DNA of 64,000 nt from contig JAFLEI010000014.1 in NCBI GenBank assembly GCA_017301975.1, forward strand, positions 1 to 64,000. The letters are read 5' to 3'. Under the pieces are notes generated by a model. It did not search any database, had not been told where the DNA came from, and was given only the letters and a program-made list of their open reading frames with translations. Below are positions 11,915-20,519 of the stretch, piece after piece; the first letter of the stretch is position 1; every line of letters starts with the position of its first letter. The translations under genes were made by a program, and so were the position numbers. The DNA comes from Verrucomicrobiota bacterium (lineage in GTDB: Bacteria; Verrucomicrobiota; Verrucomicrobiia; Verrucomicrobiales; Verrucomicrobiaceae).

Positions 11915-13705
11915 CTAAGCGGCGGCTTGCAGGGAAAGGGAGGCTTGGCGGCGGAGCAGCGTTCCTTCGGCACGACTGTGGTGCGAGGTCACGCCGCGCA
12001 CGTGGGCGCGTTCTTCGAGGAAGGAGAGCAGATGCTCGCGGTAGTGATGCCACTCGGGGCTTTCGATCAGCACCTTACGGTTACGTGGGCGCGGGAAGGA
12101 AATGTGCAGAATCTCAGCAGCGGTGGCGGCGGGCCCGTCACTCATCATCACCACCTGGTCGGAAAGGTAAATGGCTTCATCGACATCATGCGTGACCATG
12201 ATGGCCGTGGTGCCGGTACGCTCGCGCAGATTGAGCAGCACATCCTGGAGTTCGAGCTTCGTGAGCTTGTCCAGCATGCCAAACGGCTCGTCCAGCAGCA
12301 GCACTTTCGGCTGCAGGGCAAACGCCCGTGCCAGGCCCACACGCTGACGCATGCCCTGGGACAAGGCGCCGGGCTTCTTGTCAAAGCTGCCGCCGAGACC
12401 GAGTGTCTCAAGATAATGCGCGGCGATGTCATGCTGCTCCTTTTTATTGAGGTGGTAAAACACCTGCCGCACTCCGAGCATGACATTCTCCAGGGCGCTC
12501 ATCCATGGCAGCAGATTCGGGCTTTGAAAGACCATGCCGCGATCCGGGCCTGCGCCGTCAATTTCACGACCGTCAATGATCACGCCGCCATCCGTGATGC
12601 TGGAGAGCCCGGCCACCATGCTCAGCACGGTGCTCTTGCCGCAGCCGCTATGACCAATGATGGAAACGAGCTCCCCCCGTTTGATGTGCAGATCAAAGTC
12701 ACGCACAATCACAGCCGCCCCACGCGGAGTCTGGTAAGTTTTTCCCAGTTTTGAAATGGTGACAAACCCTTCCGCCGGTTTGTGACTTTCCTTGTGCTTT
12801 GGCACCGCAGGAATCCCTGTCTTCGCTTCAGCACGATCACGAATCCAGCGCATCGCGAAAGTAGGACGCGCCATGCTGATGTCGATGGGGTCAGCGTCTG
12901 GAAGCGGATTGATGGAGACGTTCTCCGCCGTGTCCGCCCGCTGCGCGATGAGGAAGTCCAGCAGGCGCTTTCTGGCGGCGAGCACTTCCGGCTCCGCTAG
13001 CAACGTCGCACGGTCACGCGGCCGGCGCAGGCGGATCTCCTCGCTCGGGCCAAAGGTGGCGGCAGGACCCATGGTCAATGGAATGACACGATCAGCCATG
13101 TACAAGGCTTCATCAACGTCGTTGGTGATCAGCAGGATGGTCTGACCAGTACGCTGCTTCAATTCCAGGATTTGATCCTGCAATTCCGAGCGGGTCAGGG
13201 CATCGAGCGCGCTCAAAGGCTCATCAAGCAGCAGCACACGCGGCGCGAATGACAGGGCACGCGCCACCGAAACACGCTGGCGCATGCCTCCGGAGAGCTC
13301 GCTGGGAAGTTTGCGCAGCGCAGGCGTCAGCTTGACCTGGTCCACCGCCTCGTGGATGCGCGTGTTGCGCGCCTCCAGCGGCTCATCTTTGCAGACCTGA
13401 TCCACGGCCAGCGCCACATTCCCCCGCACGCTGAGCCAGGGCAGCAAGGCGTAGGTTTGAAACACCAGTCCGCGCTCGGGCCCGGGCCCTGTGATGGGCC
13501 TGCCATCAAACAACGCCTCCCCCTTGTCGGGATGCACCAGCCCGGCGATGAGGTTGACCAGGGTCGATTTGCCGCTACCGGAATAGCCCACGATGGCCAC
13601 CAGTTCGCCCTCATTCAGCGTGAGGTTGATGTCACGCAGCACCTCGGTGCGCGTGCTGGCGGCACCAAAACCCACGGATACGTTGTTGAGTTCAATCAAG
13701 GACAT
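11915..13705 (-). CDS. NrtCD-type nitrate ABC transporter, two ATPase domains fused
   Basis: Powers nitrate/nitrite import. Two full ABC ATPase domains are present: Walker A GYSGSGKS (about residues 40-47) with signature LSGGMRQRV and Walker B LLLDEPLSALD, then GHSGCGKS (about 350) with LSQGMRQRV and LLLDEPFGMLD. This is a fusion of the NrtC ATPase domain and NrtD, without the NrtA-like regulatory tail found in cyanobacterial NrtC. I start at ATG 13705, 13 bp after the nrtB stop; a longer in-frame extension overlaps nrtB and reads poorly. The two ATPase domains may form the whole NBD pair from one chain. Confidence 0.9.
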   Translation of the reverse strand: MSLIELNNVSVGFGAASTRTEVLRDINLTLNEGELVAIVGYSGSGKSTLVNLIAGLVHPDKGEALFDGRPITGPGPERGLVFQTYALLPWLSVRGNVALAVDQVCKDEPLEARNTRIHEAVDQVKLTPALRKLPSELSGGMRQRVSVARALSFAPRVLLLDEPLSALDALTRSELQDQILELKQRTGQTILLITNDVDEALYMADRVIPLTMGPAATFGPSEEIRLRRPRDRATLLAEPEVLAARKRLLDFLIAQRADTAENVSINPLPDADPIDISMARPTFAMRWIRDRAEAKTGIPAVPKHKESHKPAEGFVTISKLGKTYQTPRGAAVIVRDFDLHIKRGELVSIIGHSGCGKSTVLSMVAGLSSITDGGVIIDGREIDGAGPDRGMVFQSPNLLPWMSALENVMLGVRQVFYHLNKKEQHDIAAHYLETLGLGGSFDKKPGALSQGMRQRVGLARAFALQPKVLLLDEPFGMLDKLTKLELQDVLLNLRERTGTTAIMVTHDVDEAIYLSDQVVMMSDGPAATAAEILHISFPRPRNRKVLIESPEWHHYREHLLSFLEERAHVRGVTSHHSRAEGTLLRRQASLSLQAAA

Positions 13706-13718
13706 GACGCAGGTGAGG

Positions 13719-14858
13719 TTAGAGGGTCTGCCCGCCAAAGGTGACAAGGCGCTGCAGGGCCAGCATGATGCGATCGAGCACGAAACCAATGAAACCGATG
13801 GCAAACACCGCGACGATGATTTGCGCCATGCTTTCGGTGGAGCCGTTCTGGAAGGTGTCCCAGACGAATTTCCCGAGGCCCGGGTTCTGCGCCAGCATGT
13901 CAGCGGCGATCAGCACCATCCAGCCCACGCCGATGGAAAGGCGCATGCCGGTGAAAATCAGCGGCAGCGCGGCGGGAAGAATGATTTTCCAGATGCGCTG
14001 AAAGGCGTTCAGCTTCAGAACCTTTGCCACATTCAGATAGTCTTTGTCCACACCGGCCACGCCCACGGCCGTGTTGATCAATGTGGGCCAGAGCGAGCAC
14101 AGCGTCACCGTGCCTGCGGAAATGAGCAGCGCCCGCGAGATGCCGGCGTCCCCGGCAGGATGATACAGAGCGGTCACAAACACGAACACGATGGGCAGCC
14201 AGGCCAGCGGAGACACAGGCTTGAAGATCTGAATGATCGGGTTCATGGCCAGATTGAATCGCGGGCTCAATCCGCAGAGAAAGCCAAGCGGCACCGCGAT
14301 CAAGGTCGCGGCACCGATGCCGATCGCCACGGTGATGAGGCTGGTCATGATCTGTGTCCCGAAGGTCGGCGGCCCCGCATAGTACTTGCTGCGATAGCTG
14401 GCGGCCTTCTCGCCAAACTTGGCGGCCGCAGCCGCATTGCCTGCGGCCTTGGACTCCGCCGCCTTCGCATCCCACTTGGCCGCAATCGTGGCCATGCTGG
14501 CAAGAAATTCCTGTTTCTTGACGGCTTCATTCTGGGCGAATTCACGCATCCCCTGCCATGCCTTCCAGGTTTCCGCCGGGGTCGGAATGCGCTGGCTGTC
14601 CGTGTGCACCGTGTGTGAGCACAGCGTCCAAAAACCCATGAAGAGGATGATCACAACTCCGGGCAATACCGTGTTCGTCACCACCTGCTGCCATTGCGAC
14701 TTCACATCGTAACGGGCAATCATGCGGACAAACGGACTGAAATAACCGAGACCGAGTTTTTCCAGCAGTGCTGCCAGGGCTAGCAGGCGGAGGGGTTCAC
14801 GCTTGGGTGCAGGGGCGGCAGCCATTGCGGGGTTTGAATTGAGGGTGGTGGCGTTCAT
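13719..14858 (-). CDS. nrtB: NrtB-type nitrate ABC transporter permease
   Basis: Membrane permease of the nitrate importer (BPD_transp_1 / NtrB family). About six membrane segments are visible: one near residues 65-85 and the rest from about 170 to the C-terminus, with the EAA-like coupling loop DYLNVAKVLKLNAFQRIWKIILPAA. Between the first and second segments is an insertion of about 70 residues rich in Ala and Lys. The 379 aa length is therefore about 80-100 aa longer than cyanobacterial NrtB. It follows nrtA by 34 bp and precedes nrtCD. Confidence 0.88.
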   Translation of the reverse strand: MNATTLNSNPAMAAAPAPKREPLRLLALAALLEKLGLGYFSPFVRMIARYDVKSQWQQVVTNTVLPGVVIILFMGFWTLCSHTVHTDSQRIPTPAETWKAWQGMREFAQNEAVKKQEFLASMATIAAKWDAKAAESKAAGNAAAAAKFGEKAASYRSKYYAGPPTFGTQIMTSLITVAIGIGAATLIAVPLGFLCGLSPRFNLAMNPIIQIFKPVSPLAWLPIVFVFVTALYHPAGDAGISRALLISAGTVTLCSLWPTLINTAVGVAGVDKDYLNVAKVLKLNAFQRIWKIILPAALPLIFTGMRLSIGVGWMVLIAADMLAQNPGLGKFVWDTFQNGSTESMAQIIVAVFAIGFIGFVLDRIMLALQRLVTFGGQTL

Positions 14859-14892
14859 GATGGCGGCGGCTGTCAGGGACGTGATTTGAGAT

Positions 14893-16242
14893 TTATTTCA
14901 GGCCGATCTCGAAGGCCTTGAGGTAGTCATTGGGCTTGCGACCGTCATAGGTCTTGCCGTCGATGAACTCGGCGGACGGCTCGCGGTAGCCATCGCTGCC
15001 CAAAGGAAAATCCTTCTCGGTGAAGAAGCCTTCTTTGATCAGCAGACCGGCCGCCTTTTCATAGATGTCCGCGCGATAGACTGACTTGGCCGTCTCTGCA
15101 TACCAGGCGTCCGGCTTCTGCTCCTTCACCTGCCCCCAGCGCACCATCTGCGTGAGATACCAGATGCAATCGCTGGCCCAGGGATAGGAGGCGTTGTGCT
15201 TGAAAAAAACGTTGAAGTCAGGGGCGGCGCGCTTGTCCCCGGGCTCATACTCAAAGGTGCCTGTCATGCTGTTGGCGATGACCGCCTCATCGGCACCCAC
15301 GTAGTTGGGCCTGCTGAGGATTTTCACCGCTTCTTTGCGGTTTTCCGGACTCGCATCCAGCCAGGCGCAGGCGCGAATGATGGCTTTGGTCAGCGCCAGC
15401 GTGGTGTTGGGATTTTTCTCGGCAAAGGCCTTGGTGATGCCAAAGACCTTTTCAGGATTGTAGGCCCAGATTTCATGGTCGGTGATCACCGGAACGCCGA
15501 TCTTCTTGAAGACCGCCTGCTGGTTCCAAGGCTCTCCCACGCAGTAGCCCACAATGGTGCCAGCCTCAAGAGTGGAGGGCATCTGCGGCGGAGGCGTGAC
15601 AGAGATGACGAGATCGCCATTGAGCACTCCGGGGATGTTTTCTTCACCGCTCTTCGGGTCGAAATAGAACCCCGGATTGATGCCCCCGGCGGCGAGCCAG
15701 TAGCGCAGTTCGTAGTTGTGGGTGGAGACGGGGAACACCATGCCAAACTGCAGCGGCTTGCCGGTGGCCTTGGCATCCATGACGATGGGTTTGAAACTGT
15801 CAGCCTTGATCGGATGGACAGGCTTGCCATCGGCATCTTTGGGGATGGCAGGTTTCATTTTCTCCCAAACAGCGTTGGAGACCGTGATGGCATTCCCATT
15901 GTAGTCGAGACTGATCGGGGCAATGACCTCCGCCTTGATCCCGAAACCGACCGTGGCTCCGATGGGCTGACCGGCGAGCATGTGCGCACCATCAAGCTCC
16001 CCGGAAATGACGCGGTCGAGGAGCACCTTCCAGTTGGCCTGGGCTTCCACCTCCACGATCAGCCCCTCGTCTTCAAAGAAGCCTTTTTCCTTGGCGATGA
16101 CAAGAGGGGCGCAGTCCGTCAGCTTGATGAAGCCAATCCTGAGCTGGTCTTTTTCGACATCCAGCAGTTCCGTGGTCCCGGCAAATGCCGGGCTGGCAAT
16201 TAAAAGCGCAAATCGCGCGAGGGTGGAGAGAGTGTGTTTCAT
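14893..16242 (-). CDS. nrtA: NrtA-type periplasmic nitrate-binding protein
   Basis: Solute-binding protein of the NrtA/CmpA family. It has a Sec signal peptide ending in SPAFA (about residue 21), then the family sequence [20 protein letters not shown], a [13 protein letters not shown] segment and the [14 protein letters not shown] helix. The length of 449 aa is typical. The start overlaps the stop of the NasS-like gene in ATGA, so translation is probably coupled. Nitrate versus bicarbonate (CmpA) cannot be separated by eye, but the operon supports nitrate/nitrite. Confidence 0.9.
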   Translation of the reverse strand: MKHTLSTLARFALLIASPAFAGTTELLDVEKDQLRIGFIKLTDCAPLVIAKEKGFFEDEGLIVEVEAQANWKVLLDRVISGELDGAHMLAGQPIGATVGFGIKAEVIAPISLDYNGNAITVSNAVWEKMKPAIPKDADGKPVHPIKADSFKPIVMDAKATGKPLQFGMVFPVSTHNYELRYWLAAGGINPGFYFDPKSGEENIPGVLNGDLVISVTPPPQMPSTLEAGTIVGYCVGEPWNQQAVFKKIGVPVITDHEIWAYNPEKVFGITKAFAEKNPNTTLALTKAIIRACAWLDASPENRKEAVKILSRPNYVGADEAVIANSMTGTFEYEPGDKRAAPDFNVFFKHNASYPWASDCIWYLTQMVRWGQVKEQKPDAWYAETAKSVYRADIYEKAAGLLIKEGFFTEKDFPLGSDGYREPSAEFIDGKTYDGRKPNDYLKAFEIGLK

Positions 16243-17354
16243 ACGTTGGCTTTGGAGGTGCGTGGGGTGGATTTCGTGGTTTTAGGGGCTTTGCGGGCGG
16301 CAGCTTTGGCTTTGGGAAAGGGGAGTTCGGCCGTCCATGCGTCATGCAGCGCGGCGGCGGCCTCGGTGTATTGCGTGCTTGAAAGCAGGCCGTGGGCGAT
16401 GAACTGGTCGAGCAGCCAGCGCCCGCGCTCACTCAGGGGCGCATTGGCTTCACGACGGTGAAAGATGTGGAAATCCGTGACGGCGACGGATTTTTCAGTG
16501 CCAAGTTCCAGAGGTCCGATCAGCGAGCGTTTCAGGATTTTTTCACAACCCGCGAAGTAGCCGCTGTCGGCCAGGACCCGGACGACCTCGGGACGGTTTT
16601 CACTGGCATCACAGTACTCGCAGGCCTCTTTCAAGGCATTGATGATCGCCTGCGATTCTCCTGCGTGGGCGGTGACAAAACGCTCGGTGGTGAGCAGAAC
16701 TTTTTCAGGGTGCCCGGGGGCAAGCTGTTCGCTGGTGGCAGCGATCCAGCCAATGCCGCGCTCCACGGCGTAGGAGTTCCACGGTTCGCCCACGCAGTAG
16801 CCATCGATGAGGCCTTCAGCGAGGCTGGAGGCCATCTGCGTAGGCGGCAGCGCGACGATGCGGACATCCTTTTCAATGTCGATGCCGCCTGACTGGAGCC
16901 ACTGGCGCAGGAGAAAAAAGTGGGAGGAATAACGCGACACCATCCCAAAGGTGAAGCGGCGGCTGAATGCGCTGCGGATGAGCTTTTTCAAACTGGCGGC
17001 GTCACGCACTCCGCGGTTCCACAGATCCCGGCTGAGAGTGATGGCGTTGCCATGCAGGTTGAAAACGAATGGAGCCACCACCCGGCAGGGCGGAGTGCTG
17101 AGCCCGAGGCGCATCGCCAGCACCAGCCCGGCAATGGCATGAGCGGCATCCAGCTGCCCGTAGAGTAGCTTCTCCCGAATAGTGGCCCATCCGACCTCAC
17201 AACTTAACTCGACATGCACGCCGTGTTTGCTGAACAGATCCATGTGCCTGGCCACCAGCAGCGGAGCGCAGTCAACCAGCGGAATGAACCCGATGCGGAC
17301 TGGCTGGACGACACCAGCGAGAGTGTTTTTTGGAACTGTGGAGCTTTGCGGCAT
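16239..17354 (-). CDS. NasS-like cytosolic nitrate/nitrite-binding sensor (NrtA homologue without signal)
   Basis: A second NrtA/CmpA-family protein ([19 protein letters not shown] near the N-terminus, [26 protein letters not shown]) but with no signal peptide, so it should be cytoplasmic like NasS. NasS proteins bind nitrate or nitrite and control the antiterminator NasT; no NasT/ANTAR gene is in this window. The C-terminus ends in a Lys/Ala/Pro/Thr-rich tail of about 25 residues. I choose ATG 17354 with GGGAGGG just upstream over the in-frame TTG at 17414. First gene of the transport operon, divergent from lysR. Confidence 0.75.
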   Translation of the reverse strand: MPQSSTVPKNTLAGVVQPVRIGFIPLVDCAPLLVARHMDLFSKHGVHVELSCEVGWATIREKLLYGQLDAAHAIAGLVLAMRLGLSTPPCRVVAPFVFNLHGNAITLSRDLWNRGVRDAASLKKLIRSAFSRRFTFGMVSRYSSHFFLLRQWLQSGGIDIEKDVRIVALPPTQMASSLAEGLIDGYCVGEPWNSYAVERGIGWIAATSEQLAPGHPEKVLLTTERFVTAHAGESQAIINALKEACEYCDASENRPEVVRVLADSGYFAGCEKILKRSLIGPLELGTEKSVAVTDFHIFHRREANAPLSERGRWLLDQFIAHGLLSSTQYTEAAAALHDAWTAELPFPKAKAAARKAPKTTKSTPRTSKANV

Positions 17355-17396
17355 GCCCTCCCTATCAGCAGCCGTGGGGCCATCCGCGAGAATTTC

Positions 17397-17424
17397 GCCA
17401 TAAACCACGCGCAAAGTTTTTCAA
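17397..17424 (-). promoter_or_regulatory. Candidate sigma70-like promoter of the nasS-nrt operon
   Basis: Read on the minus strand, TTGAAA (17424-17419) is followed after 16 bp by TATGGC (17402-17397). The -10 is weak, as expected for an activator-dependent promoter, and the LysR dyad lies just upstream of the -35 element. Confidence 0.3.
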
Positions 17425-17431
17425 TTGATGT

Positions 17432-17446
17432 ATGAATTTGATTCAT
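17432..17446. promoter_or_regulatory. LysR-type operator overlapping the lysR start codon
   Basis: The perfect dyad ATGAAT-TTG-ATTCAT contains T-N11-A, the core of LysR-family sites. Its right arm includes the ATG of lysR, so binding could repress lysR while activating the divergent nasS-nrt operon. It sits about 80 bp upstream of the nasS-like start. Confidence 0.65.
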
Positions 17447-18359
17447 GGATCAAGCCATCGACACCCGACAGCTCCGCGCCTTCGTCCGCCTCGCCCGCAG
17501 CGGCAGTTTCACCCAGACCGGACGCGAACTGCACCTGACGCAGAGCGCCGTCAGCCACGCCATCAAATCCCTGGAGACCGATCTGGGCAGCCTGCTGTTT
17601 CACCGCCAGGGCAAGCACGTCCACCTCACCCATGCGGGACGGGAGCTGCTGCCGCATGCGGAGACCATTCTGCAATCCATGAGCCATGCGCGTGCCGTGC
17701 TTGGCACGCTGGACCAGACACCGCGCGGCCGGTTGAAGATCGGCTGCACCACGGCGGCGGCACAGTTCATCCTCCCCACCGTGCTGCGCGAATTCAAGGA
17801 GTCCTTCCCTCTCTACGAGATCAAGGTCATCTGCGGCGAGACGCCGGACACCATCGAACGGCTGGTCAGCAACGAGATTGATCTGTCCGTGACGCTCCGC
17901 CCCCTGGATGTCTCGCGCATGAACTGCCATGCCATCTTTGATGACGAGCTGGAGTTCCTCGTCTCGCCGCTGCACCGCTGGGCACAGTCGCGGCCCAAGC
18001 TGAAAGATGCGGCGAACGAAACCTTCATCGTGGCCAGCCGCAACAGCCTGAACTTCGCCATGATTCAGGAATACTTCCTCAAGAACGGCGTGCGCCTGCA
18101 TAATTTCATCGAGCTGGGCAGCTCGGAAGCCACGGTGGAACTGGCCAAGCTGGGCATCGGCGTGGCGATCGCCGCGCGCTGGATAGCACGCAGCGAGATC
18201 GAAGCCGGGCAGTTGATCGCACTGCCGCTGCCGAAGGCCAAGCTCAAACGCCGCTGGATTGTCTCAACCCTCAAGAAGCGCCCGCTGAACCTTCCCGAGC
18301 GCACCTTCATCGGACTCTGCGAGGAAGTGGGCCGGCGGATGAGCAACGACAATCTCTGA
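17445..18359 (+). CDS. LysR-family transcriptional regulator of nitrate assimilation
   Basis: Has an N-terminal winged HTH (about residues 7-66, TQSAVSHAIKSLETDLGSLLFHR) and the periplasmic-binding-like LysR substrate domain (about 95-295). At 304 aa it is standard length. It is divergent from the nasS-nrt operon with a 90-bp shared promoter region, the classic arrangement for a LysR activator of its neighbours, as with NtcB or Nac/Cbl types. Its last 96 bp overlap the 3' end of the convergent gene at 18264-19226. The effector is unknown; nitrite is a reasonable inference. Confidence 0.9.
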   Translation: MDQAIDTRQLRAFVRLARSGSFTQTGRELHLTQSAVSHAIKSLETDLGSLLFHRQGKHVHLTHAGRELLPHAETILQSMSHARAVLGTLDQTPRGRLKIGCTTAAAQFILPTVLREFKESFPLYEIKVICGETPDTIERLVSNEIDLSVTLRPLDVSRMNCHAIFDDELEFLVSPLHRWAQSRPKLKDAANETFIVASRNSLNFAMIQEYFLKNGVRLHNFIELGSSEATVELAKLGIGVAIAARWIARSEIEAGQLIALPLPKAKLKRRWIVSTLKKRPLNLPERTFIGLCEEVGRRMSNDNL

Positions 18360-19226
18360 AAGCGACGCGCAAAGATCGAGCAGCCTCCTTCTCAATTCCG
18401 CAGCCTTCGCCGCCAGTTCGCGCTGCTCACGCTCATAGCGCACGCGCCCTTCCACCGTTTCGATTTTCACCGGCTCATACCCGAGAGAACTCAGGTCATA
18501 CGGACTCGCACGCATGTCCAGATCACGCCCCATGAGGGCCAGTTCAAAACACGCGCCGATCAGATCAGAGCCCGTCCAGGGCCAGAGCTTGGAAGACCAT
18601 TTGTAGAGGTCCATGTTGGCATGCAGGCACGCGGCCTGCTCAAGATCAGGACGTGAATCAAGCGTGGGCTGCAGCACGTTCAAAGGCCGCGCATCCGGAG
18701 TGAAAAAGCGAAAAGCATCGTAGTGCGAGCAGCACACAGGGAGCGACTCGACGAAGGCGGCGAGCTCCTCAGGCGGCAGCCGAAGCTCATACCCCTGATG
18801 CCTCACCTGCTGTGCGGTCTGGCGGTACACCATGGCCCATTCGTGCAGTCCATAGCAGGTGAAACGCCCCGCCCTGCCGAGAATGCGCGTGCAGAGCATC
18901 GCCACCCACGCGGCAAATTCGCGCTCGCGCTGCATGAAGCGGCTCTCGTCCACCCGCAGCAGCCCGCCATCTTCAATGAACCGTCCATTCTGCCACCATG
19001 GGAACGCGGCGAGATCGGCGGGCGTGATTTCCAGACTCACGCCATGGGGCGGCACCCACTGCTTGAGCTTCGCCGGCGCAAAGCTGTAATAGGTGAAGAG
19101 GAAATCATGCACCGGATGCTTCGCATCACGACTGCGACGTTCCACAAACGCATCCGCGTGGGCCGCGACGCGCCCTGCGTGCTCCTGCATGCGCCGCCGC
19201 CACTCGTCCCTGCTCCACACGATCAT
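18264..19226 (-). CDS. Uncharacterised protein, annotated in relatives as 3-methyladenine DNA glycosylase
   Basis: A 320-aa soluble protein with conserved-looking segments HPVHDFLFTYYSFAPAKLKQW (about residues 37-57), YGLHEWAMVYR and HANMDLYKWSSKLWPW. Proteins with this HPVHDFLFxYY signature are often labelled 3-methyladenine DNA glycosylase in actinobacteria, but I see no helix-hairpin-helix and know of no proof. It is translationally coupled to mgtE (ATGA overlap). Its C-terminal about 32 residues overlap the end of lysR on the other strand. Confidence 0.7.
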   Translation of the reverse strand: MIVWSRDEWRRRMQEHAGRVAAHADAFVERRSRDAKHPVHDFLFTYYSFAPAKLKQWVPPHGVSLEITPADLAAFPWWQNGRFIEDGGLLRVDESRFMQREREFAAWVAMLCTRILGRAGRFTCYGLHEWAMVYRQTAQQVRHQGYELRLPPEELAAFVESLPVCCSHYDAFRFFTPDARPLNVLQPTLDSRPDLEQAACLHANMDLYKWSSKLWPWTGSDLIGACFELALMGRDLDMRASPYDLSSLGYEPVKIETVEGRVRYEREQRELAAKAAELRRRLLDLCASLSEIVVAHPPAHFLAESDEGALGKVQRALLEG

Positions 19227-20425
19227 GGCACCAGCAAAGTCGCGAGTCCGAGGAAGGTGCCCATGCTGATCACATCCGTGGCCGTGGTGAGAAAGATGCT
19301 CGAAGCGGTCGCCGGATCAGCGCCGAATTTCCTCAGCAAAAGCGGGATCAAAGCACCGCTCAAGCCGCTGACCACGCAGCTGAAAGTCATCGCCACCCAG
19401 ACCACAAACGCCAGCATGAGAGCATTGGGATTGTGGTTCATCCGTGCATAGATCCCCATGCCGACACCCGCAGAAATGCCCACGAGCATGCCGTTGTACA
19501 AACCGAGCAGCCCTTCCTTGATCACCAGCCGGCGCTCATCTCCAGCCTTCAGATCTCCCAAGGTCATACCACGCAATGTCACCGCCAGCGCCTGGCAGCC
19601 GGTGTTGCCGGACTGACCGGCCAGCACCGGCAAAAATGCCGCCAGCAGCACCAGGCGGCCAAGCGTATGCTCAAACACCCCCACCACCGTGGCAGCAATG
19701 AAGCAGGTGACGAGATTGACCTGCAGCCAGGGATGCCTGAAACGCAGGCTGCGCAGCAGCGGCGTGGACAGCCGCTCCTCCTTTTCCACCCCCACCATCG
19801 ATCCCACCTGGGCGCTGATCTCAATGGCGCGCGCCTCAAACAAAGTCTGCCCGCGCACCAGGCCCAGCAGGACGCCGTCCTTGCTGCATACGGGATAGAC
19901 GGGGTAGTGCTTGTTCACCACCATCTTCATCGCCTCAGTCAGCTCCATGTCTGGGTCCAGCTTGAAGGGATTCCTCACCATCACATCCTCAAGTTTCGCA
20001 TCCGGCTCGGCGAGCATGAGGTCTCGCATCACCAGCAATCCCAGCAGGATGCCCTTTTCGTCCGTGATATAACCGTAGGTGATGAAGGCCTTTTTCGCGA
20101 GCTTCCGCACCTCTTCAATGGTGTCGCGCGCCCTCGCATCAGGGCGAAACACCGCCACAGGCTCCTCCATCAGCCGGCCCACACTGTCTTCCGGATGCTC
20201 GCGGTTGCTGGCCCACTGCCTGGCTTTTCGCAGGGGGACAAAAGTCATGGCGGCGGTCCGCTGCTCGTCCTGCATCTCCTCCAGTACATTCTGGGCCACC
20301 ATGGGGTTGAGCTGCTGCAGCACCTTGGCCGCGTCCTCCCCCGAGGCCTGCTCCAGCAGGTCGGCGGCGTCATGCGCCCCGCTTTGAGAAACGGCGTCGA
20401 GCAGGGATTCAGAGGACGATTTCAT
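19223..20425 (-). CDS. mgtE: MgtE-type magnesium transporter
   Basis: Mg2+ channel/transporter with the family domain order: an N-terminal MgtE_N superhelix (about residues 1-85), two CBS domains (about 95-215) and a membrane domain with five hydrophobic segments (about 240-400). The membrane domain carries FLPVLAGQSGNTGCQA, which matches the conserved pore signature. At 400 aa it is slightly shorter than typical MgtE (about 450). It is divergent from the rhomboid gene. No M-box riboswitch is visible in the 94-bp upstream gap. Confidence 0.93.
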   Translation of the reverse strand: MKSSSESLLDAVSQSGAHDAADLLEQASGEDAAKVLQQLNPMVAQNVLEEMQDEQRTAAMTFVPLRKARQWASNREHPEDSVGRLMEEPVAVFRPDARARDTIEEVRKLAKKAFITYGYITDEKGILLGLLVMRDLMLAEPDAKLEDVMVRNPFKLDPDMELTEAMKMVVNKHYPVYPVCSKDGVLLGLVRGQTLFEARAIEISAQVGSMVGVEKEERLSTPLLRSLRFRHPWLQVNLVTCFIAATVVGVFEHTLGRLVLLAAFLPVLAGQSGNTGCQALAVTLRGMTLGDLKAGDERRLVIKEGLLGLYNGMLVGISAGVGMGIYARMNHNPNALMLAFVVWVAMTFSCVVSGLSGALIPLLLRKFGADPATASSIFLTTATDVISMGTFLGLATLLVP

Positions 20426-20519
20426 ACTGCGAGGACAAGCCTAGCCGCAGCGGCGGCGCTTGTCATCGCCAACGCGAAAAAAACCTCGCACTGCACGCCC
20501 GGACGGGCACATTCCCCCC

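Noticed and set aside
11162..12754. 530-codon open frame on the plus strand
   Set aside because: It spans the porin and NrtCD genes on the other strand and has the composition of a high-GC shadow frame; both genes under it are certain.
17384..17414. TTG start for the NasS-like gene
   Set aside because: ATG 17354 has a GGGAGGG ribosome site and matches the expected N-terminus better.
18264..19226. DNA-repair role of the glycosylase-annotated protein
   Set aside because: No helix-hairpin-helix or catalytic Asp motif is visible; the name is kept only as a label used in relatives.
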